A DNA stretch of 64,000 bases from assembly GCF_015694405.1 (NCBI RefSeq), contig NZ_JADQDB010000012.1, forward strand, positions 20,156 through 84,155, read 5' to 3'. Origin of the DNA: Pelagibacterium limicola. GTDB taxonomy: Bacteria; Pseudomonadota; Alphaproteobacteria; Rhizobiales; Devosiaceae. The notes beneath the pieces were generated by a model. The model ran no database searches and had not been told where the DNA came from. It worked only from the letters and a program-made list of their open reading frames with translations. Both the position numbers and the translations under genes were made by a program. This document shows positions 8,103 through 18,100 of the stretch, in pieces. Position 1 is the first letter of the stretch. Every line of letters begins with the position of its first letter.

Positions 8103-9368
8103 ATGCCCGGACCACAAAGCGCGCAGCCCTCCCCCAACCGCGCCCTCGGCATGTCCACCGTCGCCTTTACCGTGTGTTTTGCGGTCTGGACGATTTTTTC
8201 GATCATCGGCGTGGCGCTCAAGGACGAACTGGGGCTCAGCGAAACCCAGTTTGGCCTGCTGGTCGGCACCCCGATCCTTACCGGTTCTCTCGTGCGCGTG
8301 GCGCTCGGCATCTGGACCGACCGGTTCGGAGGGCGGCTGGTCTATACGCTCACCATGCTCGGCGCAGCCCTCGCGACCTTCGCGCTCGCCTTCGCCCAGA
8401 CCTATGAGCAACTGTTGCTCGCTGCCCTCGGCGTAGGGCTGGCGGGCGGCGCGTTCGCTGTGGGCGTCGCCTACGTCTCGCGCTTTTTCCCGGCAAACAA
8501 GCAGGGCACTGCACTGGGCATTTTCGGGGTTGGCAATGTCGGCGCGGCGGTGACCAAATTCGCCGCTCCCTTCGTCATGCTCGCCTGGGGCTGGCAGTCG
8601 GTGGCTGTGATCTGGGCCGCGGGTCTCGTCGTGATGGCCGTAATCTTCTGGTTCACCACCAGCGACGATCCAGTCATCGTCGCGCGCCGCCAGAACGGGA
8701 GCAAGCCCGCGAGCCTCGGCACGGAGTTCGCCGCGCTCAGGAATGTGCAGGTCTGGCGTTTCGCGCTGTATTACTTCTTCGTCTTCGGCGCCTTTGTTGC
8801 GCTGGCCCTCTGGCTGCCGCGGTACCTGATCGGAGTGTACGGCTTCGATATTGCGACGGCCGGCCTGATTGGCGCCGCCTATTCGATACCGGCCTCGATA
8901 TTCCGTGCCTATGGTGGCGTACTGTCCGACCGGGTGGGCGCGCGAACCATCATGTACTGGACATTCGGCATCTCGGCAGTCGCAACCTTCATCCTCGCCC
9001 TGCCGCCCGCCGATTTCATCGTACGCGGCATCGAAGGCTCCCTCGCCTTCCATTTCGAGATCGGGCCGCTGACCTTTATCGCCGTTGCCTTCATTCTCGG
9101 CTTCATGATGAGTCTCGGCAAGGCGGCGGTCTATAAGCACATCCCCGTCTATTACCCCAACAATGTTGGCGCTGTCGGCGGGCTCGTCGGGATGATCGGC
9201 GGGCTGGGCGGTTTCCTGCTGCCGCTGTTGTTCGGAGTGCTCAACGACCTGACCGGACTTTGGAGCAGCTGCTTCATGGCCCTTTTTGTCCTCGTTGTCG
9301 GCCTGCTGGTGTGGATGCACCTGGCGATCGGGCGCATGGAGCGCCGCCCGGTTCCCCAGCCGGCCTGA
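8103..9368 (+). CDS. MFS nitrate/nitrite transporter (NarK/NasA type)
   Basis: 421 residues, about 12 membrane helices, with the nitrate-porter pattern: a conserved GIWTDRFGGR loop near residue 70, and two glycine-rich nitrate-signature segments, GVGNVGAAVTKFAAP near 138 and GGLVGMIGGLGGFLLP near 360. It imports nitrate (and may exchange nitrite). ATG 8103 has a GGAG site at 8090-8093; longer starts would lie in or immediately after the leader terminator. It is a second uptake route beside NrtABD. Confidence 0.9.
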   Translation: MPGPQSAQPSPNRALGMSTVAFTVCFAVWTIFSIIGVALKDELGLSETQFGLLVGTPILTGSLVRVALGIWTDRFGGRLVYTLTMLGAALATFALAFAQTYEQLLLAALGVGLAGGAFAVGVAYVSRFFPANKQGTALGIFGVGNVGAAVTKFAAPFVMLAWGWQSVAVIWAAGLVVMAVIFWFTTSDDPVIVARRQNGSKPASLGTEFAALRNVQVWRFALYYFFVFGAFVALALWLPRYLIGVYGFDIATAGLIGAAYSIPASIFRAYGGVLSDRVGARTIMYWTFGISAVATFILALPPADFIVRGIEGSLAFHFEIGPLTFIAVAFILGFMMSLGKAAVYKHIPVYYPNNVGAVGGLVGMIGGLGGFLLPLLFGVLNDLTGLWSSCFMALFVLVVGLLVWMHLAIGRMERRPVPQPA

Positions 9369-9396
9369 AATTTCCTAGTGAAGTGGAATTAGACCC

Positions 9397-11844
9397 ATGA
9401 AACAGCGTTTAGTCGTCATCGGTGCCGGAATGGCCTCGGGGCGTATGCTCGAGCATCTGTTCGAGGCAGATCCCGGCGCGTTCGAAGTGACCCTTTTCGG
9501 CGCTGAGCCACGCGGCAACTACAACCGTATTATGCTCTCTCCGGTGCTCTCGGGCGAAAAGACCTATGACGAGATCGTCACCCACGATGCCGATTGGTAT
9601 CGCGACAACAACGTCAACTGCCGCTTCGGCGAAACCGTCACCGCAATCGACCGCAAGCGCAAGGTGGTGATTTCGAAGGATGGCGAGACAGCTTACGACA
9701 AGCTCCTGATCGCCACAGGTTCGGCGCCGTTCATCATCCCCGTCGCGGGCAAGGAACTGCCCGGTGTCATGGCCTTCCGCGATCTCGACGACGTCAACAA
9801 CATGGTCGCCGCCGCCGGAAAGCCTGGGGCCAAGGCTGTCGTGATCGGTGGCGGCCTGCTCGGCCTCGAAGCCGCCGCGGCCCTGCGTCTGCGCGGCATG
9901 GAAGTCGTGGTGCTCCACCTGATGGGCCACCTTATGGAACGCCAGCTCGACCCGGCGGCCGGATACCTATTGCAAAGGGAGCTCGAATCCCGCGGCATCA
10001 AGGTTCACTGCAAGGCGCAGACCAAGGCCATCCTCGGCAATGACCGCGTCGAAGCCGTAGCGCTCGATGACGGGACGGTCTATCCCGCCGACATCGTCGT
10101 GATGGCCGTCGGCATCCGCCCCGAAACGCGCATCGCTACCGATAGCGGGCTGCATGTCGAACGCGGCATCATCGTTTCCGACCAGATGGTGACCTCGGAC
10201 CCGGATGTTCTGGCCATTGGTGAGTGTGTCGAGCATGAGAACGTCGTCTACGGCCTCGTCGCCCCGCTCTACGACATGGCCAAGGTAGCGGCCCGCACGC
10301 TGCTCAAGCAAGACGCGGCTTTCCGCCCCGTTCAGACGGCTACCCAGCTTAAGGTAACCGGGGTTTCCGTCTACTCGGCCGGTGATTTCGCCGACGCCGA
10401 GGATCGAGAGGAAATCGTCCTGCGCGACGCGAGCGCGGGCGTCTACAAGCGTCTCGTCTTGAAGGACGATCGACTGATCGGTGCCGTACTCTACGGCGAA
10501 ACCGGTGACGGCTCCTGGTTCTTCGATTTGATGAAGCGCGGTGCCGAAATCTCCGAGATGCGCGATACGCTCATCTTCGGACAGGCCTACCAGGGGGGTG
10601 CCCAACTGGACCCTATGGCGGCCGTTGCAGCCTTGCCGGATGATGCAGAAATCTGCGGCTGCAACGGCGTATGCAAATCAACGATCACCGGCGCGATCGT
10701 TGGCAAAGGCCTGACCTCGCTCGACGACGTCCGCGCCCACACCAAGGCTTCGGCGAGCTGCGGGTCATGTACCGGGCTTGTCGAAAAGCTCCTCGCCTCC
10801 ACTCTGGGCGATGCCTATAACCCCGCCGCGATCCAGCCGATCTGCCCCTGCACCGATCTCGGCCATGACGAAGTTCGCCGCCTGATCGTCGCCAAGGGCC
10901 TCAAGTCCATCCCAGCCGTCATGCAGGAGCTTGAGTGGAAGACGAGTTGCGGCTGCGCCAAGTGCCGCCCCGCGCTCAACTACTATCTGCTCTCCACCTG
11001 GCCCGGCGAATATGAGGACGATAACCAGTCCCGCTTCATCAACGAGCGCGTCCACGCCAATATCCAGAAGGACGGCACCTATTCGGTCGTCCCGCGCATG
11101 TGGGGCGGGATCACCAATCCGCGCGAATTGCGCGCCATCGCCGATGTCGCCGACAAGTTCGCCATACCCACCATCAAGGTGACAGGCGGCCAACGCATCG
11201 ATTTGCTCGGCGTCAAGAAGGAAGACCTGCCCGCCGTCTGGGCCGACCTCAATGCCGCCGGCATGGTCTCGGGCGCCGCCTATGCCAAGGGCCTGCGTAC
11301 GGTCAAGACGTGTGTCGGCTCGGATTGGTGCCGCTTCGGGACTCAGGACTCGACCGGGCTTGGTGTCAGGATCGAGAAGTTCATGTGGGGAAGCTGGACG
11401 CCGGCCAAGGTCAAAATGGCCGTATCGGGCTGCCCCCGCAATTGCGCTGAGGCGACCTGCAAGGACGTGGGCGTCATCTGCGTCGACTCCGGCTATGAGA
11501 TTCACTTTGCCGGTGCGGCGGGGCTCGACATTAAGGGTACCGAAGTCCTCTGCCACGCCAAGACCGAGGACGAGGCGCTCGAAATCATTGTCGCATTGAC
11601 CCAACTCTACCGCGAACAAGGGCGTTATCTCGAGCGCATCTATAAATGGGCCAAGCGGGTCGGCTCGGATTCGATCAAGGCCAATATCGTCGAGGACCTC
11701 GAAAAGCGCCGCTACTATTTCGAGCGCTTCGTCTATTCGCAGAAATTCGCGCAAGTCGACCCCTGGGAGGAGCGCGTCAACGGCAAGGACGCTCACGAAT
11801 TCGCGGCAATGGCCGAATTCGGCTTTCCCCAGGCGGCGGAGTAG
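9397..11844 (+). CDS. nirB: assimilatory NAD(P)H nitrite reductase, large subunit
   Basis: 815 residues, standard NirB length. In order: FAD-binding GAGMASGRM at the start, NAD(P)-binding VIGGGLLGLEAA near residue 149, a BFD-like [2Fe-2S] segment (CGCNGVC near 422, CGSC near 456), then the sulfite/nitrite reductase half with the siroheme/[4Fe-4S] ligands CVGSDWCRFG near 638 and GCPRNCAEATC near 677. It reduces nitrite to ammonium by six electrons in the cytoplasm. Cotranscribed with the MFS transporter 28 bases upstream and nirD 6 bases downstream. Confidence 0.96.
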   Translation: MKQRLVVIGAGMASGRMLEHLFEADPGAFEVTLFGAEPRGNYNRIMLSPVLSGEKTYDEIVTHDADWYRDNNVNCRFGETVTAIDRKRKVVISKDGETAYDKLLIATGSAPFIIPVAGKELPGVMAFRDLDDVNNMVAAAGKPGAKAVVIGGGLLGLEAAAALRLRGMEVVVLHLMGHLMERQLDPAAGYLLQRELESRGIKVHCKAQTKAILGNDRVEAVALDDGTVYPADIVVMAVGIRPETRIATDSGLHVERGIIVSDQMVTSDPDVLAIGECVEHENVVYGLVAPLYDMAKVAARTLLKQDAAFRPVQTATQLKVTGVSVYSAGDFADAEDREEIVLRDASAGVYKRLVLKDDRLIGAVLYGETGDGSWFFDLMKRGAEISEMRDTLIFGQAYQGGAQLDPMAAVAALPDDAEICGCNGVCKSTITGAIVGKGLTSLDDVRAHTKASASCGSCTGLVEKLLASTLGDAYNPAAIQPICPCTDLGHDEVRRLIVAKGLKSIPAVMQELEWKTSCGCAKCRPALNYYLLSTWPGEYEDDNQSRFINERVHANIQKDGTYSVVPRMWGGITNPRELRAIADVADKFAIPTIKVTGGQRIDLLGVKKEDLPAVWADLNAAGMVSGAAYAKGLRTVKTCVGSDWCRFGTQDSTGLGVRIEKFMWGSWTPAKVKMAVSGCPRNCAEATCKDVGVICVDSGYEIHFAGAAGLDIKGTEVLCHAKTEDEALEIIVALTQLYREQGRYLERIYKWAKRVGSDSIKANIVEDLEKRRYYFERFVYSQKFAQVDPWEERVNGKDAHEFAAMAEFGFPQAAE

Positions 11845-11850
11845 GACCCC

Positions 11851-12186
11851 ATGAGCAACTGGATCGCAATTGGATCGATCAACGATATCCCCAGGCGCGG
11901 CGCACGCTGCGTCAAATCCCCCATCGGCACCATTGCGGTGTTCCGCACAGCCGAGGACGAGATCTACGCCATAGAGGATCGCTGTCCGCACAAGGGCGGG
12001 CCGCTCAGCCAGGGCATCGTACATGGCGCGCAGGTAACGTGCCCGCTGCACAATTGGGTGTTCTCGCTAGAAACCGGCGAGGCGCAAGGGGCCGACGAAG
12101 GACGCGTCCGCACCGTCGCGCTCAGGCTCGATGGTGAAACCATTCTGATGGATGCCGACCTCGTCATGGCCATCGCAGCCGAGTAG
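11851..12186 (+). CDS. nirD: nitrite reductase small subunit (Rieske-like)
   Basis: 111 residues with a single Rieske [2Fe-2S] domain; CPHKGGP near residue 46 and CPLHNWVF near 65 supply the two Cys and two His ligands. Many NirD proteins have lost these ligands; this one keeps them. Partner of NirB in the nitrite reductase. The nitrate reductase gene begins with the base after its stop codon. Confidence 0.94.
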   Translation: MSNWIAIGSINDIPRRGARCVKSPIGTIAVFRTAEDEIYAIEDRCPHKGGPLSQGIVHGAQVTCPLHNWVFSLETGEAQGADEGRVRTVALRLDGETILMDADLVMAIAAE

Positions 12187-14829
12187 GTGCTTGATTTGAC
12201 ATCCCCCGTCAAAACCACCTGCCCTTATTGCGGCGTCGGCTGCGGGGTAATTGCCACCCCCCAAGCCGATGGAAGCGTCGCTATCGCAGGCGATCCCGAT
12301 CACCCGGCAAATTTTGGGCGATTGTGCTCGAAAGGTTCGGCGCTCGGCGAAACGATTTCGCTCGAAGGGCGCCAGCTTTTTCCGATGATCGATGGACGGC
12401 GGGTGGGCTGGAACGAGGCACTCGACGCTGCGGCGGCGCGCCTGAAAAGCGTGATCGACGAGCACGGTCCCGACGCGATGGCGCTTTATGGCTCGGGGCA
12501 ATTGCTGACCGAAGACTATTACGTCGCCAACAAGCTGATGAAGGGGTTCATCGGCACGGCCAATATCGATACCAATTCACGCCTGTGCATGGCGTCTTCG
12601 GTAGCCGGTCACAAGCGCGCCTTCGGCACCGATACGGTCCCCGGATGCTATGAGGATCTCGAGCTGGCCGACCTCATCGTCCTGGTCGGCTCCAATCTCG
12701 CCTGGTGCCATCCGGTGCTCTATCAGCGCATTCTCGCCGCGCGCGAAAAGCGGCCCTCGATGCGCATCGTGGTCATCGATCCCCGTCGCACCAATGCGGC
12801 CGAGACCGCAGATCTTCACCTGCCCATAGCAACCGATGGCGACGTGGCGCTGTTTTCGGGCCTTTTTGCTCATATGCACAACGCCGGCGCGTTCGCTTCG
12901 AACTATATCGCTACCCATACCTCCGGGTTCGATGACGCGCTCGATGCCGCCGAAGGCTGGACTATTGCCCGCACCGCAGAAGCGACCGGGCTGGACGCCG
13001 CAGAGGTCGCGGCGTTCTTCGATATGTTCACAGCGACGGAAAAGACCGTGACGGTCTTTTCCCAGGGGGTTAACCAATCCACCTCGGGGACCGACAAGGT
13101 CAATGCCATTGTCAATTGCCACCTCGCCACCGGCCGCATCGGCCGCCCCGGCATGGGGCCGTTTTCGGTAACCGGTCAACCTAACGCCATGGGCGGGCGC
13201 GAAGTGGGCGGGCTTGCCAATATGCTCGCGGCGCATATGGATTTCGACAAGGCCGAGCTTGTCGCCCGCTTCTGGAATGCCGCGCGCATTGCGACCACGC
13301 CGGGCCTCAAGGCGGTCGATCTTTTCAAGGCCATCGCAGCTGGCCACATCAAGGCCGTCTGGGTGATGGCGACGAACCCAGTCGTTTCGCTCCCGGATGC
13401 CGACGCGGCGCGCTCAGCGCTCAGGGCCTGCGATACGGTGATCGTTTCGGACATGTTCGCCACGACCGATACAGCCCGCCAGGCCCATATCTTTCTGCCT
13501 GCCGCTGGCTGGGGTGAAAAGAACGGCACGGTGACCAATTCCGAGCGCACCATTTCCCGCCAGCGTCCGTTCCTTGCTCTTCCCGGCGAAGCGCGACCGG
13601 ATTGGTGGATCATCTGCGAGATCGCGAAGCGCCTGGGTTTTGACGGCTTCGATTTCAGCTCGCCCGCCGAAATCTTCGCAGAATATGCCGAATTGACCGG
13701 GTTCGAGAACAACGGCAGCCGCGATCTCGATATTTCCGGCCTCGCCGGACGCGACTACGAAACGCTCTCTCCAGTCCAATGGCCGATACCGGCCGCAGGC
13801 GGGCGGCGCAGACGCTTCTTCGCCGGCGGTGGATTCTATACGCCCGATGGCAAAGCCCGGTTCGTGCCCCTCACGCCCCCGCCCCCGCGAACATCGGAGC
13901 CCGGCCAATTGTTGCTCAACACCGGTCGGGTTCGCGACCATTGGCACACTATGACCCGAACAGGCCGGACCCCGCGCCTTTCGGCACATTACGCCGAACC
14001 GTTCGCCGAAATTCATCCCGAGGATGCCGAACACTTCGCCATCAGACGCACCCAGCTCGTACGGCTTGAAAATCGCTTCGGTAGCGCCGTCGTCCGCGCG
14101 CTTGTCACGGAACGCCAGCAAAAGGGTTCGGTATTCGTGCCCATGCACTGGACAGGGGAAACCGCCCCTACCGGGCGGGTCAACGCCCTGATCCCGCCCC
14201 ATATCGACCCGGCATCGGGACAGCCTGGTCTGAAGATGGGCCGCGCCAGCATGAGCCCTGTCGATGTCGCCCTTTACGGATTCGCCGTGTCCCGCGAAAA
14301 GCCGCTTCTCGCCGGAGCCGATTACTGGGCCTTGGCGCCGGCCGACAGAGGATGGCGGACCGAACTGGCATTTTTCCAGCGGCCGGGCGACGTCCTCTCC
14401 CTTGCAAGGTCCATGTTCGGCCTTCCCGAAAACGTGACACTGACCACATCGATCGACGCACGATCCGGCCGTATTTCCATTGCCCGCTTCGATCTCGACC
14501 GCCTGACCTTTGCATTTTATCTCTCGCCCGACCCGGTCCTCGTATCGCGGCAATGGGCCGCCGGGCAGCTGAGCGAGACCCACGCCGATCCCCTGCAGAG
14601 GACGCGCATATTGTCTGGCCGCCCGGGCTCCGACCGCCCCGACCCCGGACCGTTGGTCTGCTCGTGCTTCTCGGTGGGCGCCAACCAGATCGCCGATGCG
14701 GTGACGAGCGAAGGCTGTGTTACGGTAGACGCTGTGGGCGCGGCGCTGGGCGCCGGCACCAACTGCGGCTCATGCCGAACCGAAATCCGGCGCATCATTG
14801 AAGCTCATCGCCTCGCTGCAGCGCAGTAG
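12187..14829 (+). CDS. nasA: assimilatory nitrate reductase, catalytic subunit with C-terminal [2Fe-2S] domain
   Basis: 880 residues. The N-terminus has the [4Fe-4S] motif CPYCGVGCGV near residue 12 with the fourth Cys in RLCSKGS near 43; the body is a molybdenum-bis-MGD oxidoreductase, and the last 60 residues are a BFD-like [2Fe-2S] domain (CSCF and NCGSC). This is the NasA/NasC layout, reducing nitrate to nitrite in the cytoplasm. The GTG start touches the nirD stop directly; translational coupling is likely. No separate electron-transfer subunit (NasB/NasG) is seen, so the BFD domain may take electrons from a ferredoxin or flavoprotein elsewhere. Confidence 0.95.
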   Translation: MLDLTSPVKTTCPYCGVGCGVIATPQADGSVAIAGDPDHPANFGRLCSKGSALGETISLEGRQLFPMIDGRRVGWNEALDAAAARLKSVIDEHGPDAMALYGSGQLLTEDYYVANKLMKGFIGTANIDTNSRLCMASSVAGHKRAFGTDTVPGCYEDLELADLIVLVGSNLAWCHPVLYQRILAAREKRPSMRIVVIDPRRTNAAETADLHLPIATDGDVALFSGLFAHMHNAGAFASNYIATHTSGFDDALDAAEGWTIARTAEATGLDAAEVAAFFDMFTATEKTVTVFSQGVNQSTSGTDKVNAIVNCHLATGRIGRPGMGPFSVTGQPNAMGGREVGGLANMLAAHMDFDKAELVARFWNAARIATTPGLKAVDLFKAIAAGHIKAVWVMATNPVVSLPDADAARSALRACDTVIVSDMFATTDTARQAHIFLPAAGWGEKNGTVTNSERTISRQRPFLALPGEARPDWWIICEIAKRLGFDGFDFSSPAEIFAEYAELTGFENNGSRDLDISGLAGRDYETLSPVQWPIPAAGGRRRRFFAGGGFYTPDGKARFVPLTPPPPRTSEPGQLLLNTGRVRDHWHTMTRTGRTPRLSAHYAEPFAEIHPEDAEHFAIRRTQLVRLENRFGSAVVRALVTERQQKGSVFVPMHWTGETAPTGRVNALIPPHIDPASGQPGLKMGRASMSPVDVALYGFAVSREKPLLAGADYWALAPADRGWRTELAFFQRPGDVLSLARSMFGLPENVTLTTSIDARSGRISIARFDLDRLTFAFYLSPDPVLVSRQWAAGQLSETHADPLQRTRILSGRPGSDRPDPGPLVCSCFSVGANQIADAVTSEGCVTVDAVGAALGAGTNCGSCRTEIRRIIEAHRLAAAQ

Positions 14830-14896
14830 ATCGGATAATCGCAGCTCGATAGCATCGTACGGCCGGCAGAACCATCGAAGGCGGACATCGCGCACC

Positions 14897-15721
14897 TCAG
14901 CCTTTGACCGCGCCCTGCATGAGCGCCGCGACGAACTGGCGCTGGAAGATGAGGAATATGACAATCGTGGGGGAGAGGATCAGCAGCGCCCCGGCACAAA
15001 GCAGCGGAATGTCGGTACCCCATTGGCCCTGAAAGGCGCCAAGTGCCCCCGCCATTGTCCGCTGCATGGGGTCTTGCACCAGCACGACAGGCAGGAGAAA
15101 CTGGTTCCAGGTCCAGAGAAACAATAAAATTGTGAGCGACATGATCGCCGGGCGCGCAAGCGGCACCTGAACCAGCCAGAACTCTGTCCAGCGCGTCGCG
15201 CCATCGAGTTGGGCCGCTTCGGAGAGGTCGTGCGGCACATTGAGGAAATGGGCGCGCATCCAATAGACGCCGAAGGGCATATAGAGGCCGATCAGAGGCA
15301 GAATGATAGCAAAGCGCGTGTTCAGCAGCCCCATCGCTCGCACCTCATAATAAAGCGGTGTGATGACGGCCTCGAAGGGCAGGGTCAGCCCGAAGACGAA
15401 GACGAGATAGAGCCACCGGTACCTGTCGGTGGTGAGCTTGGCCAGACCATAGCCTGCCATGGTTGCAATCAGAACCGAGACCGGCACGACACCCAGCACG
15501 ATAAGGGTGCTCGAGAGCAGCAGCTGGTCCATCCGGGCAACCTCAAAAGCCCGGACGAAATTGCCCCATTGCGGATCGGCAGGCCATTGCAGCCCATTCG
15601 GATACGTGCCTTGGGGTGCCAGAGCGGCCGAGAACATCGACAGAAACGGCAGGATGGTGACGATCATCAACAGCACGACCAGTCCGCGCGCCACCAGACC
15701 ATTGGCGGGGGCAAGCCTCAT
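14897..15721 (-). CDS. sugar ABC transporter permease (MalG/CUT1 type)
   Basis: 274 residues, about six membrane helices, with the permease loop EAAQLDGATRWTEFWLVQVPLA near residue 163 that contacts the ATPase. The start ATG at 15721 overlaps the stop of the upstream permease as ATGA and was preferred to an ATG at 15742. CUT1 importers carry oligosaccharides, glycerol phosphate or polyols; the neighbouring GH32-like enzyme suggests a fructose-containing sugar. Last gene of the operon and convergent with nasA. Confidence 0.88.
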   Translation of the reverse strand: MRLAPANGLVARGLVVLLMIVTILPFLSMFSAALAPQGTYPNGLQWPADPQWGNFVRAFEVARMDQLLLSSTLIVLGVVPVSVLIATMAGYGLAKLTTDRYRWLYLVFVFGLTLPFEAVITPLYYEVRAMGLLNTRFAIILPLIGLYMPFGVYWMRAHFLNVPHDLSEAAQLDGATRWTEFWLVQVPLARPAIMSLTILLFLWTWNQFLLPVVLVQDPMQRTMAGALGAFQGQWGTDIPLLCAGALLILSPTIVIFLIFQRQFVAALMQGAVKG

Positions 15722-16641
15722 TTCTTTTCCCGCGAAAGCCACTGGATCGGGGCGATGGAAATCAGCACGAGGACCATCAGAACGATGGCAAGCGCCGACG
15801 CCAGCCCGACCTGGCGGTGAGCGAAGGCCAGGCGATAGATTTCGAGGCCGGGCACGGTCGTCGAGATTCCCGGGCCTCCAAGCGTTGAAATATAGACGAT
15901 ATCGAAACTTGCGAGCGCCGAAATCACCGTCAGCGTCACGCAGACACCGAGCTCCTGCCGCAGGCCCGGCAGGGTAATGTAGCGAAATTCATGCCAGGGA
16001 TTGGCACCGTCGAGCCGGGCGGCTTCATAAAGGCTGGGATCGATCTTGGTGATGCCGGTGACCAGCAGCATGGTGCACAGGCCCAGCAAGACCCAGGCAC
16101 CGATTAACCCGACGGCGGGCAGAGCCCACACGAAGTCCCCCAGCCATCCGCGGGCCCATTCGGACATGCCGATGGCGCGCAATCCCTGATTGACGACGCC
16201 GGTCGAGGCGAACATCCAGCTCCAGGCAATGCCCGCCGCAACCAGTGGGATAACTTGCGGAAGGAACAGCACGGTGCGCGTTACCGTTCCGAACGCCCCG
16301 GCCATATGGCCACGAATGACGGAAGCTACGGCCAATCCAAGCGCGACGGGGATGACGGTGAAATATCCCACAAGCTGGAAGGCGTTGCCAATGATCTGCA
16401 GCAGCTTTGGGTCGGTCAGGACCGTGACGTAATTGGTGAGACCATGAAAACGCGCCTCTCCGATCCCGTCCCATCGCAAGAAGGAATAATAAAAGCTCAT
16501 TGCCAGCGGCACGAGCACGAAAGCCGTATAGGCAAGGGCAGCCGGCGCTATAAAGAGCCACGCGGCCAGTTTGCCCTTGTTGCTCGCCCCTCTTGGGGAG
16601 AGCTGCTTTGCTTGCCGCTGCGCGGCAGGAGTCGAGGTCAT
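15718..16641 (-). CDS. sugar ABC transporter permease (MalF/CUT1 type)
   Basis: 307 residues, six or more membrane helices, and the permease loop EAARLDGANPWHEFRYITLPGL near residue 217. ATG 16641 was chosen because the upstream extension has no hydrophobic or conserved content and overlaps the binding-protein gene. Pairs with the MalG-type protein to form the channel. No ATPase gene is in the operon; a shared MsmK/UgpC-type ATPase encoded elsewhere must serve it. Confidence 0.88.
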   Translation of the reverse strand: MTSTPAAQRQAKQLSPRGASNKGKLAAWLFIAPAALAYTAFVLVPLAMSFYYSFLRWDGIGEARFHGLTNYVTVLTDPKLLQIIGNAFQLVGYFTVIPVALGLAVASVIRGHMAGAFGTVTRTVLFLPQVIPLVAAGIAWSWMFASTGVVNQGLRAIGMSEWARGWLGDFVWALPAVGLIGAWVLLGLCTMLLVTGITKIDPSLYEAARLDGANPWHEFRYITLPGLRQELGVCVTLTVISALASFDIVYISTLGGPGISTTVPGLEIYRLAFAHRQVGLASALAIVLMVLVLISIAPIQWLSREKK

Positions 16642-16687
16642 CGCGGTGTCACTATCTCTCGAACAGCAGTCGCGCAGGAATATGGCC

Positions 16688-17989
16688 TCAGCGCGAAAGC
16701 TGGGTTTCGTACTCGCGCTGGACGGCTTCGAGCAGCCCCACGGGGGTCTGCTGTCCTCCAGCCATCTTCTGCAGTTCGGGTGTCCAGCCGGCCGCGAATA
16801 TGGCACCGGTAGCGTTCGCGATGAAGTCCATCGCGCCATTGTCCTGTGCAAGAATGGCGCCTGCAGCAAGGGACTGTTCGGTCACAGATCCGGGCTCGAC
16901 GGCGGGCATGGCCAGATCGGTCGGCCCGCCCGGGTTCGAACCGCCCACGGCGACGTTGATCTTACGGGCCGCCTGGTTGCGCGCAACCCAATCGAGAAAG
17001 AAGGCGGCGCATTCGGGATTGTTTGCCTTGGCGCCGATCCCGTAGGTGAGCGGTGCCGACATGGAGGCGTGACGTCCTCCATCCTCAAGGCTCGGCATGA
17101 TGAAAAAGCCGAACTTGCCCGGGGCATTGCCATCGAGATTGCCCGATTCCCAGTCGCCGTTGAACATGAACAGGCCTTCGCCACCCATAAAGCGGCTCAT
17201 CATCTGGAAATATTCAATGGCGTTGGCGTCAGAAGGGAAATAGCCAGCCTCGATCCACGCGTTCAGGTGCTCTGCGGCTTTGAGGTTGTCTTCCGTGTGG
17301 ATGGTCGCGCCATCCTTCTGGAAGATCCAGTCGTTGATCGGCTCTGGAGGGCCATAGGCTCCCATCAGGTTCTGCAGAGGAAAGGCAAAGCCGGCGGTAC
17401 CCTTGTTCCACTGCATGATGGGCTGAATGCCAGCCTGCTTGGCGGCCGCCATTATGGCGTCCAATTCCGCCAGCGTCGACGGGGGCTCGGCCATCCCGAT
17501 CTGGGCGGCCAGTTCCCTGTTGTAGAACACGCCAGTCATTGAATAGTTGAGACCCATGCCATAGAGCGATCCGGTCCCACGGGGGCGTCCACCCTCCTCG
17601 ACGCGCAGCTGCACCAGCTGTCCCGCTGGAAACTGATCCCAGCCCAATGCCTCAAAGTATTCATCGAGATTCATGAGCAGATTGTTGGCCACCAGATCGG
17701 TGATGGACGGCAAGCGGATCAGGTCCGGTGCGTTGCTTTCGGAAAGTATGCGCGGGGAGTTCTCCATCATGTTGGCGAACTGGTCTTCCTTGATGTCGAA
17801 GGTGACATTGGGAAACTGACGCATGAACTCCTCGGCCAACCGCGTGGGCAGCGGAAAGCCGGTTTCGAAATAGGCATTGAGCGCAATGGGGTCCGTACCG
17901 CAACTAGGCGCAGCAATGGCTGTGCCGGTTGTGGCGGCCACCGAAAGCACCAAGGCAACACGAAGTGCATGGAATGAACGAGTTTTCAC
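16688..17989 (-). CDS. sugar ABC transporter substrate-binding protein (CUT1)
   Basis: 433 residues counted from a GTG at 17989 that has a strong GGAGG site eight bases before it; a TTG at 18004 would lie inside that site. The first 30 residues are a Sec signal peptide ending near AIAAP. The rest has the family 1 solute-binding layout (EEFMRQFPNVTFDIKED near residue 55; WYF-rich sugar-binding lobes; FMFNGDWESG near 275). A LacI operator lies 45 bases upstream at 18034. Confidence 0.88.
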   Translation of the reverse strand: MKTRSFHALRVALVLSVAATTGTAIAAPSCGTDPIALNAYFETGFPLPTRLAEEFMRQFPNVTFDIKEDQFANMMENSPRILSESNAPDLIRLPSITDLVANNLLMNLDEYFEALGWDQFPAGQLVQLRVEEGGRPRGTGSLYGMGLNYSMTGVFYNRELAAQIGMAEPPSTLAELDAIMAAAKQAGIQPIMQWNKGTAGFAFPLQNLMGAYGPPEPINDWIFQKDGATIHTEDNLKAAEHLNAWIEAGYFPSDANAIEYFQMMSRFMGGEGLFMFNGDWESGNLDGNAPGKFGFFIMPSLEDGGRHASMSAPLTYGIGAKANNPECAAFFLDWVARNQAARKINVAVGGSNPGGPTDLAMPAVEPGSVTEQSLAAGAILAQDNGAMDFIANATGAIFAAGWTPELQKMAGGQQTPVGLLEAVQREYETQLSR

Positions 17990-18033
17990 GACGACCTCCT
18001 CCAAGGCAATTACAATTGGCGATACTTTCCTTT

Positions 18034-18049
18034 GCTAAATGGATTTAGC
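18034..18049. promoter_or_regulatory. LacI-type operator before the sugar-binding protein gene
   Basis: GCTAAATGGATTTAGC, an inverted repeat of GCTAAA/TTTAGC with a four-base centre. The same repeat, differing at one central base on the opposite strand, occurs at 20226. Most likely bound by the LacI regulator at 20338. Confidence 0.75.
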
Positions 18050-18100
18050 GCATGGCTCGAATTGTCTGTCAATATATTCGCCTCCTGCCATTCGCATCGA

